Positions 27,495-36,540 of a DNA stretch of 64,000 nt are shown piece after piece (position 1 is the stretch's first letter; the number at the start of each line of letters is the position of its first letter). Source of the DNA: Erythrobacter sp. BLCC-B19 (lineage in GTDB: Bacteria > Pseudomonadota > Alphaproteobacteria > Sphingomonadales > Sphingomonadaceae). Where the stretch lies: positions 766,001 to 830,000 of the forward strand of contig NZ_CP117516.1 in the NCBI RefSeq assembly GCF_028621955.1. The letters run 5' to 3'. The position numbers were made by a program, and so were the translations under genes. The notes beneath the pieces are model-generated. The model saw only the letters and a list, made by a program, of their open reading frames with translations, did not search any database and was not told the DNA's origin.

Positions 27495-27731
27495 ATGGCT
27501 GACGCCACCGACGACCGCCTGCGCCTGCTGATCGAGCGCATCGAACGCCTCGAAGAGGAAAAGAAGGGCATCGCCGACGACATCCGCGATGTCTACATGG
27601 AGGCCAAGGCGGTCGGCTATGATCCCAAGATCATGCGCCAGATCGTGCGCCTCAGGAAGATGAAGCCCGACGACCGCAGCGAGCAGGATATGCTGCTGGA
27701 AACCTACAAGAACGCGCTTGGGATGGCGTAA
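27495..27731 (+). CDS. gapR: GapR (DUF2312) DNA-binding protein
   Basis: This is a 78-residue coiled-coil protein: [46 protein letters not shown] is the GapR/DUF2312 core. In Caulobacter GapR binds AT-rich overtwisted DNA ahead of replication and transcription. The size and sequence fit the family closely. It is a monocistronic-looking gene between DUF1244 and UPF0145. Confidence 0.93.
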   Translation: MADATDDRLRLLIERIERLEEEKKGIADDIRDVYMEAKAVGYDPKIMRQIVRLRKMKPDDRSEQDMLLETYKNALGMA

Positions 27732-27805
27732 GCCTCGCGGGATGTCATTGAACTTTCGCAGCGCTGTGTTATCGCAATAAGACAGCATTGAGAGGAAACA
27801 CAGCA

Positions 27806-28153
27806 ATGGCATCCCCCTGGAAAGATTCGCGCGGCATCATCGTCAGCACCACGCCCACGCTCGAAGGGCGGCCAATCCAGGACTACCTCGGCATCGTCAC
27901 GGGCGAGGTGATCGTCGGCGCCAACCTGTTCCGCGATCTGTTCGCCAATATCCGCGACATCGTCGGCGGGCGTTCGGGCAGCTATGAGCGCATCCTCGCC
28001 GACGCGCGCAAGCAGGCGATCGAGGAATTGCAGGCCGAAGCCGCGTCGCTCGGCGGCAATGCGGTTGTCAGCATCGATCTCGATTACGAGGTGATCGGGC
28101 CCAATGGATCGATGCTGATGGTGAGCGCCAGCGGGACGGCGGTCAGGGTTTAG
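27806..28153 (+). CDS. YbjQ/UPF0145 family protein
   Basis: This 115-residue protein has the family core [28 protein letters not shown] and the helix-strand segment [29 protein letters not shown], typical of UPF0145 (YbjQ), which forms pentameric heavy-metal-binding-like folds. The ATG at 27806 matches the domain start. Function is unknown. It converges with the CPBP protein gene, leaving three bases between the stops. Confidence 0.9.
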   Translation: MASPWKDSRGIIVSTTPTLEGRPIQDYLGIVTGEVIVGANLFRDLFANIRDIVGGRSGSYERILADARKQAIEELQAEAASLGGNAVVSIDLDYEVIGPNGSMLMVSASGTAVRV

Positions 28154-28156
28154 GCC

Positions 28157-28954
28157 TTACCCGAACGCCCACGCCGGGCCGACCAGCACCGCGTTGTAGG
28201 CGGCATGGTGCGCCATCGCCGCCCGCAACCCCAACCGAGTGCGGGTATAGGCCAGCAGCATCCCGCCCAGCATCAGCGGGGAGACCACCAGCAGGCCCAG
28301 CGGGTGTGTCAGCGCTTCGTAATTGCCTAGATGCAGCAACGCAAAGGCCAGTGACGAGCCCCACGCAAGCCAGCGGAAGTTGCGGATGAACCAGCCGGGC
28401 ACGACGCGGTTGCGTTGACGGTGGCGGGTGATGCTCCACTGGATCAACCCGACCAACACCGTGACCGCCCCCGCCAGCGCAACGATTTTGCGCAAGCCCT
28501 GCGGTGCAATCAAAGCCGCAAGCAGCAGCCCAAGGGCCGCCGCGCCATACAGGGCAAAGCGCAGTGCCGCCCGCCGTCCGCTCAGCCAGCCGCGCGACAG
28601 AGTCTCCTCCAGGAGCGGGGCGACGATCACTACCAGCGCCACCTGGCGCAGGTCAGGTCGGGCGGTGAGGGTGGATTCGGGCAGAACCCCGGCAGGCCCG
28701 AGGATTGCCTCGATCAACACCCTCGCCAGCAGCACCGCCAGCAGAGTCAGCACGGTCAGGACCGCCCAGGTCATGACGAACCCGGGCCGCCAAGCCATCG
28801 GTCGCGCCACAAAGCTGGGCCGCATGATAAACCGCGCCACATCCGCCAGCCGCTCGCGCAGGGTCAGAACGCCCACGCCCACCCTTGCATCCCGCCGCGC
28901 TGACGGAGTAAGGGCCGCGCTCACAGCTTCAACATTTCCGGTGACATCGTCCAA
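28157..28954 (-). CDS. CPBP (Abi) family intramembrane protease-like protein
   Basis: This 265-residue protein has several membrane helices and the CPBP motifs EETLSRGWL (EExxxR), FALLHLGNY (FxxxH) and HHAAYNAV (HxxxN), which form the metal-dependent intramembrane protease site. The longest frame starts at TTG 28954, touching the divergent yebC start, so a GTG near 28882 is a reasonable alternative. Substrates are unknown; relatives process prenylated or bacteriocin-related peptides. Confidence 0.82.
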   Translation of the reverse strand: MDDVTGNVEAVSAALTPSARRDARVGVGVLTLRERLADVARFIMRPSFVARPMAWRPGFVMTWAVLTVLTLLAVLLARVLIEAILGPAGVLPESTLTARPDLRQVALVVIVAPLLEETLSRGWLSGRRAALRFALYGAAALGLLLAALIAPQGLRKIVALAGAVTVLVGLIQWSITRHRQRNRVVPGWFIRNFRWLAWGSSLAFALLHLGNYEALTHPLGLLVVSPLMLGGMLLAYTRTRLGLRAAMAHHAAYNAVLVGPAWAFG

Positions 28955-29697
28955 TGGCAGGCCATTCCAAATTCAAGAACATCATGCACCGCAAGGGCGC
29001 GCAGGACAAGAAACGCGCCGCGATGTTCTCCAAGCTTTCGCGCGAGATCACCGTGGCGGCCAAGATGGGGATGCCCGATCCCGACATGAACCCGCGCCTG
29101 CGCCTCGCGGTCAACGCCGCCAAGGCGCAGTCGATGCCCAAGGACAATATCCAGCGCGCGATCGACAAGGCCGCGCAGGCGGGCGGCGAGGACTATATCG
29201 AGATGCGCTATGAAGGCTACGGTCCGGGCGGCGTGGCGCTGATCGTCGAGGCGCTGACCGACAACCGCAACCGCACCGCCACCAACGTGCGCACTGCCTT
29301 CAGCAAGAACGGCGGCAACCTCGGCAGCGAGGGCTCGGTCAGCCACGGCTTCGAACGGCGCGGGCTGATCGAATACAAGGCCGACGTGGGCGACGAGGAA
29401 AAGGTGCTCGAAGCCGCCATCGAGGCTGGCGCGGATGATGTCGAATCGTCCGAAGACGGCCACACCATCTGGACCGCCGCCGAAGACCTGCACGGCGTGG
29501 CAGGCGAGCTTGAGAAGGTGCTCGGCCCCGCAGATAACGTGAAGCTCGCATGGAAGCCGGTGCTGACGGTGGAAGCCGATGAAGCCACTGCCGCCACCCT
29601 GATGAAGCTGATCGACACGCTCGAAGACGATGACGACGTCCAGACCGTGTGGGGCAATTACGAAATCTCGGACGAGGTGATGGAGAAGCTGGGTTGA
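28954..29697 (+). CDS. yebC: YebC/PmpR-TACO1 family protein
   Basis: This 247-residue protein starts [32 protein letters not shown], the unmistakable N-terminus of the YebC family. These proteins act in transcription regulation or translation of proline-rich stalls. It is followed by a palindromic repeat and then ruvC, an order common in bacteria where YebC sits by Holliday-junction genes. Confidence 0.95.
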   Translation: MAGHSKFKNIMHRKGAQDKKRAAMFSKLSREITVAAKMGMPDPDMNPRLRLAVNAAKAQSMPKDNIQRAIDKAAQAGGEDYIEMRYEGYGPGGVALIVEALTDNRNRTATNVRTAFSKNGGNLGSEGSVSHGFERRGLIEYKADVGDEEKVLEAAIEAGADDVESSEDGHTIWTAAEDLHGVAGELEKVLGPADNVKLAWKPVLTVEADEATAATLMKLIDTLEDDDDVQTVWGNYEISDEVMEKLG

Positions 29698-29704
29698 CCC
29701 TGCT

Positions 29705-29790
29705 CCCCTCCCGCTTGCGGGAGGGGCTGGGGGTGGGCCTGCGCCAACCTCTTTCCCACCCCCCGGCCCCCTCCCGCAGGCGGGAGGGGG
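29705..29790. repeat. BIME-like pair of inverted palindromic repeats
   Basis: This is the second copy of the two-unit element at 13751-13860. One unit starts near 29705 and the inverted unit ends near 29790, joined by a shorter spacer. It fills the yebC-ruvC gap, and its last G-run lies immediately before the ruvC start, where it may double as a ribosome binding site. Confidence 0.8.
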
Positions 29791-29794
29791 GGCC

Positions 29795-30277
29795 TTGCTG
29801 ATCCTCGGCCTCGATCCCTCGCTGTCCTCGACCGGCTGGGGCGTGATCCGGGCTGAGGGCGCGCGGATCAGCCACATCGCCAACGGCCAGATCAAGACCG
29901 ATGCGGCCGCACCCATGCCTGAGCGACTGGCGGCGCTTCAAAGCGGGCTGGCGGCGGTGATCGCCGCGCACCGCCCTGCCCGCGCGGCGGCAGAAGAGAT
30001 TTTCGTCAACAAGAATCCCCAGTCCACGCTCAAGCTGGCGCAGGCCCGCGGCGCGGTGCTGGCGGCGTGCGGGGCGGCGGGCCTCAGCGTCAACGAACAC
30101 GCCGCGCGCCTCGTCAAGAAGGCGGTCACCGGCACCGGCGCGGCGGAAAAGACGCAGGTCGCCGCGATGGTCAAGGTGCTGCTGCCCGGCGTGGCGATTG
30201 CCGGGAGCGACGCGGCGGATGCACTGGCGGTGGCGATTGCCGATGCGCATCTTTCGCCCTTGACCCGTTCGCCCTGA
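29795..30277 (+). CDS. ruvC: crossover junction endodeoxyribonuclease RuvC
   Basis: This Holliday junction resolvase of 160 residues begins MLILGLDPSLSSTGWGVI, with the first catalytic Asp in GLDPS. Glu in AEEIFVNKNPQSTLKLAQARG and the Asp pair in GSDAADALAVAIADAH complete the acidic site. The start is TTG 29795, preceded by the G-rich end of a dispersed repeat. ruvA and ruvB are not in the window. Confidence 0.94.
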   Translation: MLILGLDPSLSSTGWGVIRAEGARISHIANGQIKTDAAAPMPERLAALQSGLAAVIAAHRPARAAAEEIFVNKNPQSTLKLAQARGAVLAACGAAGLSVNEHAARLVKKAVTGTGAAEKTQVAAMVKVLLPGVAIAGSDAADALAVAIADAHLSPLTRSP

Positions 30278-30356
30278 GCTTGTCGAAGGGCCGCTCTTTC
30301 TTCTAGCGAAGCCCTCAAGTCAAAAGCAGCCCTTCGACAAGCTCAGGGCGAACGGA
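30268..30356. repeat. dispersed inverted repeat (CCCTGAGCTTGTCGAAGGG type)
   Basis: The arms CGTTCGCCCTGAGCTTGTCG with AAGGGC (from 30268) and its inverse GCCCTTCGACAAGCTCAGGG with CGAACG (to about 30355) flank a spacer of about 38 bases. This family is common in many bacterial genomes. It covers the end of ruvC and the gap to the next gene and could act as a bidirectional terminator. Confidence 0.75.
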
Positions 30357-30365
30357 GATTGTTGC

Positions 30366-30713
30366 GTGATCCACCTTTACGGCATCCCCAATTGCGACAC
30401 GGTGAAGAAAGCCCGCGCGTGGCTGGACGGTCAGGGCAAGGCCTACACCTTCCACGACTACAAGAAGGAAGGGGCCGACCCGGAAAAGATCGCAGGCTGG
30501 ATTGCGGCGGCTGGGCTCGACCTCGTGGTGAACCGCAAGGGCACGACCTTCCGCGCGCTGTCGGACGACGACAAGGCCCGCGCCGCCGATGCCGCCTCCG
30601 CCCCTGCCCTGCTCGCCGCCAACCCCTCGGTCATCAAACGGCCGATTGTCGAGCACGCTGGCGGCCTGCTGGTCGGGTTCAAGGCGGACGAATGGGCCGC
30701 CGCACTCGGCTGA
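30366..30713 (+). CDS. ArsC/Spx-family thioredoxin-fold protein
   Basis: This 115-residue YffB/ArsC-like protein has IYGIPNCDTVKKARAWLDGQ... with one Cys in the CxxT-like position (NCDT), followed by the HDYKKEGAD strand. GLLVGFKADEW is the typical C-terminal feature. It probably works as a glutathione- or thiol-dependent reductase; whether arsenate is a substrate cannot be read. It starts at GTG 30366 and is followed closely by pnuC. Confidence 0.86.
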   Translation: MIHLYGIPNCDTVKKARAWLDGQGKAYTFHDYKKEGADPEKIAGWIAAAGLDLVVNRKGTTFRALSDDDKARAADAASAPALLAANPSVIKRPIVEHAGGLLVGFKADEWAAALG

Positions 30714-30729
30714 TCCGCGCCCACGACCC

Positions 30730-31305
30730 ATGAACCCGCTGGAGATCATCGCCGTCGTGCTCGGGCTGGCCAATGTCGGCCTGCTGGTGCGCCGCTCGAT
30801 CTGGAACTACCCCTTCGGGCTCGCGATGGTGGCGCTCTATTTCGTCATATTCGCCGAGGCGCGGCTCTATGGCGAGGCAGGCTTGCAGGTGTTCTTCTTC
30901 GTTGTGCAGGGCTGGGGCTGGTGGCTGTGGGCGCGCGCCGGGGGGCTGGCGCAGATGGTGGCGGTCGAGTGGATGGGGTGGCGCGCGCGCATGGTCGCGA
31001 TCACGCTGGTGGCCGGGTCGAGCCTCTCCATCGGCTGGGCGATGGCGCGTTACACCGATGCCGCGCTGCCCTTTGCCGATGCCACCATCGCCGGGGCAAG
31101 CGTCGTCGCGCAGGTGCTGCTGGCGCTGCGGCGGGTCGAGAACTGGGGCCTGTGGATCGCCATCGATGTCCTGTCGGTGGGGGTCTATGTGAACCGCGAG
31201 CTCTATCTCACCGCCGGGCTTTACGTGGTGTTCCTGGTGATGGCGGTGGCGGGCCTCAGGGAATGGGCGAAAGCCGCGCGAGCCGGTGAGGCCATCGCAG
31301 CATGA
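30730..31305 (+). CDS. pnuC: nicotinamide riboside transporter PnuC
   Basis: This 191-residue membrane protein of about seven helices has the aromatic WNYPFGLAMVALYF and WGLWIAIDVLSVGVY segments of the PnuC family, which moves nicotinamide riboside by facilitated diffusion. Its stop overlaps the NadR-like gene (ATGA, 31302-31305). The adjacent kinase would trap the substrate in the cell, so the two form an NAD salvage pair. Confidence 0.93.
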   Translation: MNPLEIIAVVLGLANVGLLVRRSIWNYPFGLAMVALYFVIFAEARLYGEAGLQVFFFVVQGWGWWLWARAGGLAQMVAVEWMGWRARMVAITLVAGSSLSIGWAMARYTDAALPFADATIAGASVVAQVLLALRRVENWGLWIAIDVLSVGVYVNRELYLTAGLYVVFLVMAVAGLREWAKAARAGEAIAA

Positions 31306-32282
31306 AGCGCGGGTTCCTGCTCGGCAAGTTCATGCCCCCGCACGCCGGGCACCTCTCGCTGATCCGCGCGGCGCGGGCGCTGGTGGACGAGCTGACGGTG
31401 CTGGTGTGCTGGCTGCCCGGCGATCCCATCCCCGGAGAGACGCGGCTCCAATGGATGCGCGATCTGTGCCCGGATGCCCGCTTCGTCGGCCATGGCGAAG
31501 TGGTGCCGCAGGCACCGCAAGACAGCGCCGATTTCTGGCCGATCTGGCGCGGCATTGTCACCGCTGCGCATCCCGAACCCATCGACTACCTGTTCGCTGG
31601 CGAGGATTACGGGGCAGAGCTGGCGCAGGCGGTGGGCGGGCTGTTCGTGCCATTGGGGGGCCGGGTGCTGGGCCTTGGCGATGATCCCGTCGCAGGCCTT
31701 TCCGCCAGCGCGGTGCGCGCCGATCCGGCGGCGCATTGGCCCTACCTCCCCGCCCCCGTGCAGGCGCACTACCGCCGCACCATCTGCCTCCACGGCGCGG
31801 AGAGCACCGGCAAGACCACACTGGCCGCTCGGCTCGCGCAGGAAACCGGGGCGTTGACCGTGGGCGAATATGGTCGCAGCCATTGCGAGGCGCACAAGGA
31901 ACCGCTGACGCTTGGCGATCTGCTGCTGATCGGCGCTGCGCAGCAGGCGATGATCGCCGCCGCCAGCGAATGGGCCGGGCCGCTGCTGATTGCCGATACC
32001 GATGCGCTGATGACCGCCGCCTGGACGGAAATGCTGCTGGGCCAGCGTCCGCCCGAACTCATGGCCGCGCCCCGCGCCGATCTCTACCTCCTGCTCGAAC
32101 CCGATCTGCCCTGGGTCGACGATGGCACCCGCTTCTTCAGCGATCCCGCCGATCGTCACAGGTTCGCAATGATCGTCGAGCAGGTGCTGATCGATGCCGG
32201 TGTCCCGTTCGTGCGGATTGCCGGGGAAGGCCAGCAGCGGCTCGCCGCCGCGCGCGCCGCGATAGGAGCTCTTGATGCGTGA
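31302..32282 (+). CDS. nadR: NadR-like NMN adenylyltransferase and ribosylnicotinamide kinase
   Basis: This 326-residue bifunctional protein has an N-terminal adenylyltransferase with GKFMPPHAGHLSLI (HxGH motif) and a C-terminal kinase with P-loop GAESTGKTTLA near residue 160. It phosphorylates nicotinamide riboside and may adenylate NMN, supporting NAD salvage with the overlapping pnuC. No N-terminal helix-turn-helix is present, so it is not a repressor like enteric NadR. The end overlaps the phosphodiesterase gene start. Confidence 0.92.
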   Translation: MKRGFLLGKFMPPHAGHLSLIRAARALVDELTVLVCWLPGDPIPGETRLQWMRDLCPDARFVGHGEVVPQAPQDSADFWPIWRGIVTAAHPEPIDYLFAGEDYGAELAQAVGGLFVPLGGRVLGLGDDPVAGLSASAVRADPAAHWPYLPAPVQAHYRRTICLHGAESTGKTTLAARLAQETGALTVGEYGRSHCEAHKEPLTLGDLLLIGAAQQAMIAAASEWAGPLLIADTDALMTAAWTEMLLGQRPPELMAAPRADLYLLLEPDLPWVDDGTRFFSDPADRHRFAMIVEQVLIDAGVPFVRIAGEGQQRLAAARAAIGALDA

Positions 32283-33312
32283 CGCCCGCCTTGCCCTTGC
32301 CGCCCTGCTGCTCGCCGCCGTCCCCGCACAGGCGCAGGCGCAGGCGAGCGAAATGCTGATTATCGCCCATCGCGGCGCGAGCGCGGAGCGGCCGGAGCAC
32401 ACGCTTGCCGCCTATGAACGCGCGATCGATCAGGGCGCGGACTACATCGAGCCCGATCTGGTCGCGACCAAGGATCTGGTGCTGGTCGTGCGGCACGAAA
32501 ACGAGCTGTCGGCCACCACCGATGTCGCCGCGCGCGAGGAGTTCGAGGATCGCCGCCGCGACAAGACCATCGATGGCCGGCTGGTCGCGGGCTGGTTTGC
32601 TGAAGACTTCACCCTCGCCGAACTGCGCACGCTGCGCGCGAAGGAGCGCATCCCCAGCCTGCGCCCGGCCAATGCGCGGTTCGATGGGTTGTATCAGATT
32701 CCGACCTTCGCCGATGTGGTGAAACTGGTGCGCGCCAAGGAGGCCGAGACGGGGCGGCGGATCGGTCTTTATCCCGAACTCAAGCACCCCACCTTCATGC
32801 TCCAGAACGAGGGCATCGACATGGTCGATCTGCTGCTGCGCGAGTTCCGCCAGCTGGGGATCACGCCGGAGGATCCGGTGTTCATCCAGAGCTTCGAGAT
32901 CGCGCCGCTGCAGCGGTTGAAGCAGCGCGGGCCGGGGTTCAAGCTGGTGCAGCTGGTCGCCCCCGGCGAAGGCCCGGCGGATGAACCTGCGATGCGCTAT
33001 GCCGAGATGGTGACGCCCACGGGGCTGGCCGAGGTGGCAAAATATGCCGATGCTGTGGGGGCGCATATTCTGCTGGTGCTGAACGCGGACGGCTCCCCCA
33101 CATCGCTGGTCGCCGATGCGAAAGCTGCCGGGCTGGCGGTGCACGCCTGGACGGTGCGGCCGGAGAACGAATTTCTGCCTGCGATGCTGCGGACGGGGGA
33201 TGATCCCAAGGGGCGCGGCTGCGGCGATGTGAAGCTGGCGGCGTTGCTCAGGGCTGCGGGCGTGGCGGGGGTGTTCAGTGACGGGGCGCTGAAAGGACGC
33301 GCCTGTCCCTAG
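32275..33312 (+). CDS. glycerophosphodiester phosphodiesterase, exported
   Basis: This 345-residue protein has a signal (ALAALLLAAVPAQAQAQA) and a GDPD TIM-barrel. IAHRGASAERPEHTLAAYERAI has the catalytic His and the Arg-Gly, and DYIEPDLVATKDLVLVVRHE the metal-binding Glu/Asp pair and second His. It likely splits glycerophosphodiesters in the periplasm. ATG 32275 overlaps nadR by eight bases; a TTG three bases earlier is possible. Confidence 0.9.
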   Translation: MRDARLALAALLLAAVPAQAQAQASEMLIIAHRGASAERPEHTLAAYERAIDQGADYIEPDLVATKDLVLVVRHENELSATTDVAAREEFEDRRRDKTIDGRLVAGWFAEDFTLAELRTLRAKERIPSLRPANARFDGLYQIPTFADVVKLVRAKEAETGRRIGLYPELKHPTFMLQNEGIDMVDLLLREFRQLGITPEDPVFIQSFEIAPLQRLKQRGPGFKLVQLVAPGEGPADEPAMRYAEMVTPTGLAEVAKYADAVGAHILLVLNADGSPTSLVADAKAAGLAVHAWTVRPENEFLPAMLRTGDDPKGRGCGDVKLAALLRAAGVAGVFSDGALKGRACP

Positions 33313-34046
33313 GCGCGCCGCGCCGACAGGATGTAATTCAGCGCCATGTCGTCCGACAGGTGCAGCCCCTTGCCCGGGCGCCATGCAATCCCGCGCTTGG
33401 CCGTCACCCTCAGCCCGGCATCCGCCAGCAGCGCCTCCAGCTCCTCGGGGGTGACGAAGTCCTGCCAGTGGTGCGTGCCCTTGGGGACATAGCCCACCGC
33501 TTCCGCCGCGCCGACCAGCAGCACGCGGCTCGCCGCCGTGCGGTTGGGGGTGGACATCAGGAGCAGCCCGTCAGGTGCCAGCCGCGCCGCAACATCGCGC
33601 AGGAAGGCGGGCTTGTCCGCGACGTGTTCGATCACCTCGACGCTGGTGACGAGGTCGAACTGGCCGATGTCGAGCCCCGCCACCTCGCCCGCCATGTAGC
33701 GGATGTCGAGGCCCATCGCTTCGGCATGAGCCGCCGCGGCAGCGATATTCTCCGCCGCCGCATCCACGCCCGTGACCGCCGCGCCCAGCCGCGCCAGTGG
33801 CTCGCACAGCAGCCCCGCCCCGCATCCGATATCAAGCGCCGACTTGCCTGCCAGCGGCTTGGCAGTGCCCGCCGCGCCAGGCCAATGCGCGTCAATGGCG
33901 TCGCGCACAAAGGCCAGCCGCACCGGGTTCACCTGATGGAGCGAGGCCATCGGCCCCTTGGGGTTCCACCAGTCCCGCGCAAGCTTTGCGAAGAAATCGG
34001 CCTCTTCAGGACGGATAGTTACATTCGAGACGTTTGCGTTTCCCAT
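33309..34046 (-). CDS. ubiG: ubiquinone biosynthesis O-methyltransferase
   Basis: This 245-residue SAM enzyme does both O-methylations of ubiquinone synthesis. KSALDIGCGAGLLCEPLARLGAAVTGVDAA is motif I with the acidic second strand, and the N-terminal EEADFFAKLARDWWNPKGPMASLHQVNPVRLAFV is diagnostic for UbiG. It converges with the phosphodiesterase gene (four-base overlap) and diverges from lysC, as in many alphaproteobacteria. A MITE-like element lies in the shared upstream space. Confidence 0.94.
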   Translation of the reverse strand: MGNANVSNVTIRPEEADFFAKLARDWWNPKGPMASLHQVNPVRLAFVRDAIDAHWPGAAGTAKPLAGKSALDIGCGAGLLCEPLARLGAAVTGVDAAAENIAAAAAHAEAMGLDIRYMAGEVAGLDIGQFDLVTSVEVIEHVADKPAFLRDVAARLAPDGLLLMSTPNRTAASRVLLVGAAEAVGYVPKGTHHWQDFVTPEELEALLADAGLRVTAKRGIAWRPGKGLHLSDDMALNYILSARRA

Positions 34047-34058
34047 AACCCCCCCCTA

Positions 34059-34324
34059 GAGCCTGCGTCGGACAGTTGGAAGCATTAGCACGGAGCCGAT
34101 TTTGGCCCAGCGCGAGAAGCGAGGAGGGAGCCATGCCGAAGCATAGTGACCGACGAGCGACGTGGCGATGGGCCAAAAGCGGCCCGCCCCTTCGGGGTCG
34201 CGTCAGGAAGCCCGCTGGCTGCGTCGCGGCCCTTGCAGGGGCAACCAGCCCCTGCTGCGCGCCACTCCTGTCCAGCGGACTTCCTGACGCGATGATTATG
34301 CTTCCAACTGTCCGACGCAGGCTC
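34059..34324. mobile_element. MITE-like element with 27-bp terminal inverted repeats and TA flanks
   Basis: Bases 34059-34085 (starting GAGCCTGCGTCGG) are the exact inverse of 34298-34324. TA at 34057-34058 and at 34325-34326 flanks the ends, which fits the TA target duplication of IS630/mariner-type transposition. A second nested inverted repeat lies inside (GCGTCAGGAAG near 34201 against CTTCCTGACGC near 34280). No transposase fits into 266 bases. It fills the 318-bp ubiG-lysC gap and has no believable coding frame. Confidence 0.8.
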
Positions 34325-34364
34325 TAACAGCGCGCGCGAACACTCACCAGCGGGAGCTTACCCC

Positions 34365-35636
34365 TTGGCACGTATCGTGATGAAATTCGGCGGCACCTCG
34401 ATGGCCGGGACGGAGCGCATCCGCCGCGTCGCCAATATCGTGCGCGCGCAGGCGGCGCGGGGCGATCAGGTGGCGGTGGTCGTCAGCGCCATGGCGGGCG
34501 AGACCGACCGGCTTGTGAACTTCTGCCGTGAAGCCAATCCACTCTATGATCCGGCCGAGTACGACGTGGTCGTCGCCAGCGGCGAGCAGGTGACGAGCGG
34601 CTTGCTGGCGCTCACCTTGCAGGCGCTGGGCTGCAAGTCGCGCAGCTGGCTCGGCTGGCAGCTGCCGATCCACACCATCGAAGCCCACGCCAAGGCCCGG
34701 GTCGAATCGATCGATGCAGACGCGCTGATCGCCAGCATGGAAGCGGGCGAAATCGCGGTGATTCCGGGCTTCCAGGGGCTTTCCGAGGACAATCGCGTCA
34801 CCACGCTGGGGCGCGGCGGTTCCGACACCTCGGCGGTCGCGGTCGCAGCCGCGATCAAGGCGGACCGCTGCGACATCTATACCGATGTCGACGGCGTCTA
34901 CACCACCGACCCGCGCATCGTCGCCAAGGCGAAGAAGCAGAAGGCGGTGACCTACGAAGAAATGCTCGAACTCGCCAGCGTCGGGGCCAAGGTGCTCCAG
35001 ACCCGCTCGGTCGGCCTTGCCATGAAGGAAAAGGTGCGGGTGCAGGTGCTGTCGAGCTTCATCGGCGAAGGCGCGCCGCCTGCCGATGATCTGCCCGGGA
35101 CGATGATCGTCTCGGACGAGGAAATGGACGAATTGGTGGAGAAGGGCCTGATGGAACGCCAGCTTGTGACCGGCATTGCGCATGACAAGAACGAGGCGAA
35201 GGTGATCCTCACCCGCGTGCCCGACCGTCCGGGCGCGGTGGCGAACATCTTTGAGCCGCTCGCGGCGGCCTCGATCAATGTCGACATGATCATCCAGAAC
35301 GTCGGGCGCGACAAGGGCGAGACCGACGTGACCTTCACCGTGCCCCAGTCCGACCTCGCCCGCGCGCAGGCGCTGCTTGAGGATCGGCGCGGCGAGATCG
35401 GCTTCAACCGCATCATCACCGACAGCAAGATCGCCAAGATCAGCGTCGTCGGCGTCGGCATGAAGAGCCACGCGGGGGTCGCCTCCTCGATGTTCCGCGC
35501 GCTCTCCGACCGGGGCATCAACATTCAGGCGATCTCGACCAGCGAAATCAAGATCAGCGTGATGATCGACGAGGACGAGACCGAACTCGCCGTGCGCGTG
35601 CTGCACACGGCTTACGGGCTCGACGCGAAGGACTGA
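34365..35636 (+). CDS. lysC: aspartate kinase
   Basis: This 423-residue enzyme starts the aspartate amino-acid family. VMKFGGTSMAG is the kinase signature, GRGGSDTSAVAVAAAI the substrate region, and two ACT domains lie at the C-terminus (from about residue 265; VTGIAHDKNEAKVILTRVP and ISVVGVGMKSHAGVASSMFRAL), so feedback by Lys/Thr is likely. It starts at TTG 34365 with GGGAG about ten bases upstream. The promoter may lie in or next to the MITE-like element. Confidence 0.95.
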   Translation: MARIVMKFGGTSMAGTERIRRVANIVRAQAARGDQVAVVVSAMAGETDRLVNFCREANPLYDPAEYDVVVASGEQVTSGLLALTLQALGCKSRSWLGWQLPIHTIEAHAKARVESIDADALIASMEAGEIAVIPGFQGLSEDNRVTTLGRGGSDTSAVAVAAAIKADRCDIYTDVDGVYTTDPRIVAKAKKQKAVTYEEMLELASVGAKVLQTRSVGLAMKEKVRVQVLSSFIGEGAPPADDLPGTMIVSDEEMDELVEKGLMERQLVTGIAHDKNEAKVILTRVPDRPGAVANIFEPLAAASINVDMIIQNVGRDKGETDVTFTVPQSDLARAQALLEDRRGEIGFNRIITDSKIAKISVVGVGMKSHAGVASSMFRALSDRGINIQAISTSEIKISVMIDEDETELAVRVLHTAYGLDAKD

Positions 35637-35654
35637 TCGGCGCGCCTTGCGCAA

Positions 35655-35686
35655 GCCATCCCGGCCCTACGCAGGGCCAGGATGGC
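35655..35686 (+). terminator. strong hairpin after lysC
   Basis: GCCATCC and GGCCCT (35655-35668) pair with AGGGCC and GGATGGC (35673-35686) over a four-base loop with one internal mismatch. It starts 18 bases after the lysC stop. The following T-run is missing, so termination efficiency is uncertain. Confidence 0.6.
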
Positions 35687-35801
35687 GCGTTAGCTGAAAA
35701 GTAATCCCTTTGGCCGCTCTTAACCATATCTGGTGAGGCGGTCTTAACTTTTGGGGCCGGACTGTGCGCTCACTCTCCTCGTGAGCGAAAGGGCGCACAT
35801 C

Positions 35802-36485
35802 ATGGCCATCAAGGCCCATCTCGACCAGCTGGATAACAGCGACAGCCAGCGCGCAGCCCCCCGCCGGGCCTTGCGGCTGGAAACCAGCGGCTTTCTCGCC
35901 GGCGCAGGCCCGGACGGGCTTGAGGCCAATGTCACCATCCATAACATCTCGGCCGCCGGCCTGCTGCTCGAAACTGATCTCGCGCTCAGGACAGGCGAGG
36001 AATTCGCGCTCGATCTGCCCGAGGCCGGGGTCGTCACTGCCGTGATCGTGTGGCGCAGCGAGCGGCTTTATGGCTGCGCTTTCGAACGGGCTATCAGTCC
36101 GGCGGCGCTGGCAGCGGCGCAGTTGCAGGGCTTTGCTCCGGGCGTGCCAAGCGTTGCACCGGCTACACCGGGCGCGGGCGCGGGCGAGAACCTTGGCGCG
36201 CGGATCAATCGCTTGCGGCGCGAGGCGGGGCTGACGCTTGCCGATGTCGCCTCAGCGCTCGGGGTCAGCAAGCCGACCGTGTGGGCGTGGGAAAAGGGCA
36301 AGGCCCGTCCGCTGCCCGAACGCATTGATGCGATTGCACAGGCGCTTGGTGTTGCGCCCGATGCGCTCACCCCCAGCGCCCCGCCCGCGCGCGCGATCGA
36401 CGCGATCATCGCCGACTGCCGCCAGCGCATTGCCGAGGCCTATGGCACCGACCCGCAGGCGGTGCGGATCATGGTCGAACTGTGA
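35802..36485 (+). CDS. PilZ domain and XRE-type HTH fusion protein
   Basis: This 227-residue protein has an N-terminal PilZ-like region (about 18-110; APRRALRLET and TIHNISAAGLLLETD, near the RxxxR and [D/N]xSxxG positions of c-di-GMP binding). A C-terminal helix-turn-helix follows (about 150-200; INRLRREAGLTLADVASALGVSKPTVWAWEKGKARPLP). This would couple c-di-GMP to DNA binding; the second PilZ motif reads N-I-S-A-A-G, close to but not a perfect consensus. ATG 35802 gives a clean N-terminus. The gene is monocistronic. Confidence 0.82.
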   Translation: MAIKAHLDQLDNSDSQRAAPRRALRLETSGFLAGAGPDGLEANVTIHNISAAGLLLETDLALRTGEEFALDLPEAGVVTAVIVWRSERLYGCAFERAISPAALAAAQLQGFAPGVPSVAPATPGAGAGENLGARINRLRREAGLTLADVASALGVSKPTVWAWEKGKARPLPERIDAIAQALGVAPDALTPSAPPARAIDAIIADCRQRIAEAYGTDPQAVRIMVEL

Positions 36486-36526
36486 TCTGCGCGGGTTCCC
36501 GCACCTAGAAGCCCCTACCTACTGCG

Positions 36527-36540
36527 CCAATACGTATTGG
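36527..36540. promoter_or_regulatory. perfect 14-bp palindrome beside a possible promoter
   Basis: CCAATACGTATTGG is a perfect dyad two bases before TTGACT (36542-36547), which could be the -35 box of the GGDEF-like gene. The surrounding 36.5-36.7 kb stretch is unusually AT-rich for this window. It is a candidate operator; no matching regulator was identified. Confidence 0.4.

Noticed and set aside
34076..34327. Small gene of 83 codons in the ubiG-lysC gap
   Set aside because: It spans the terminal inverted repeats of the MITE-like element and has no natural-looking protein sequence.
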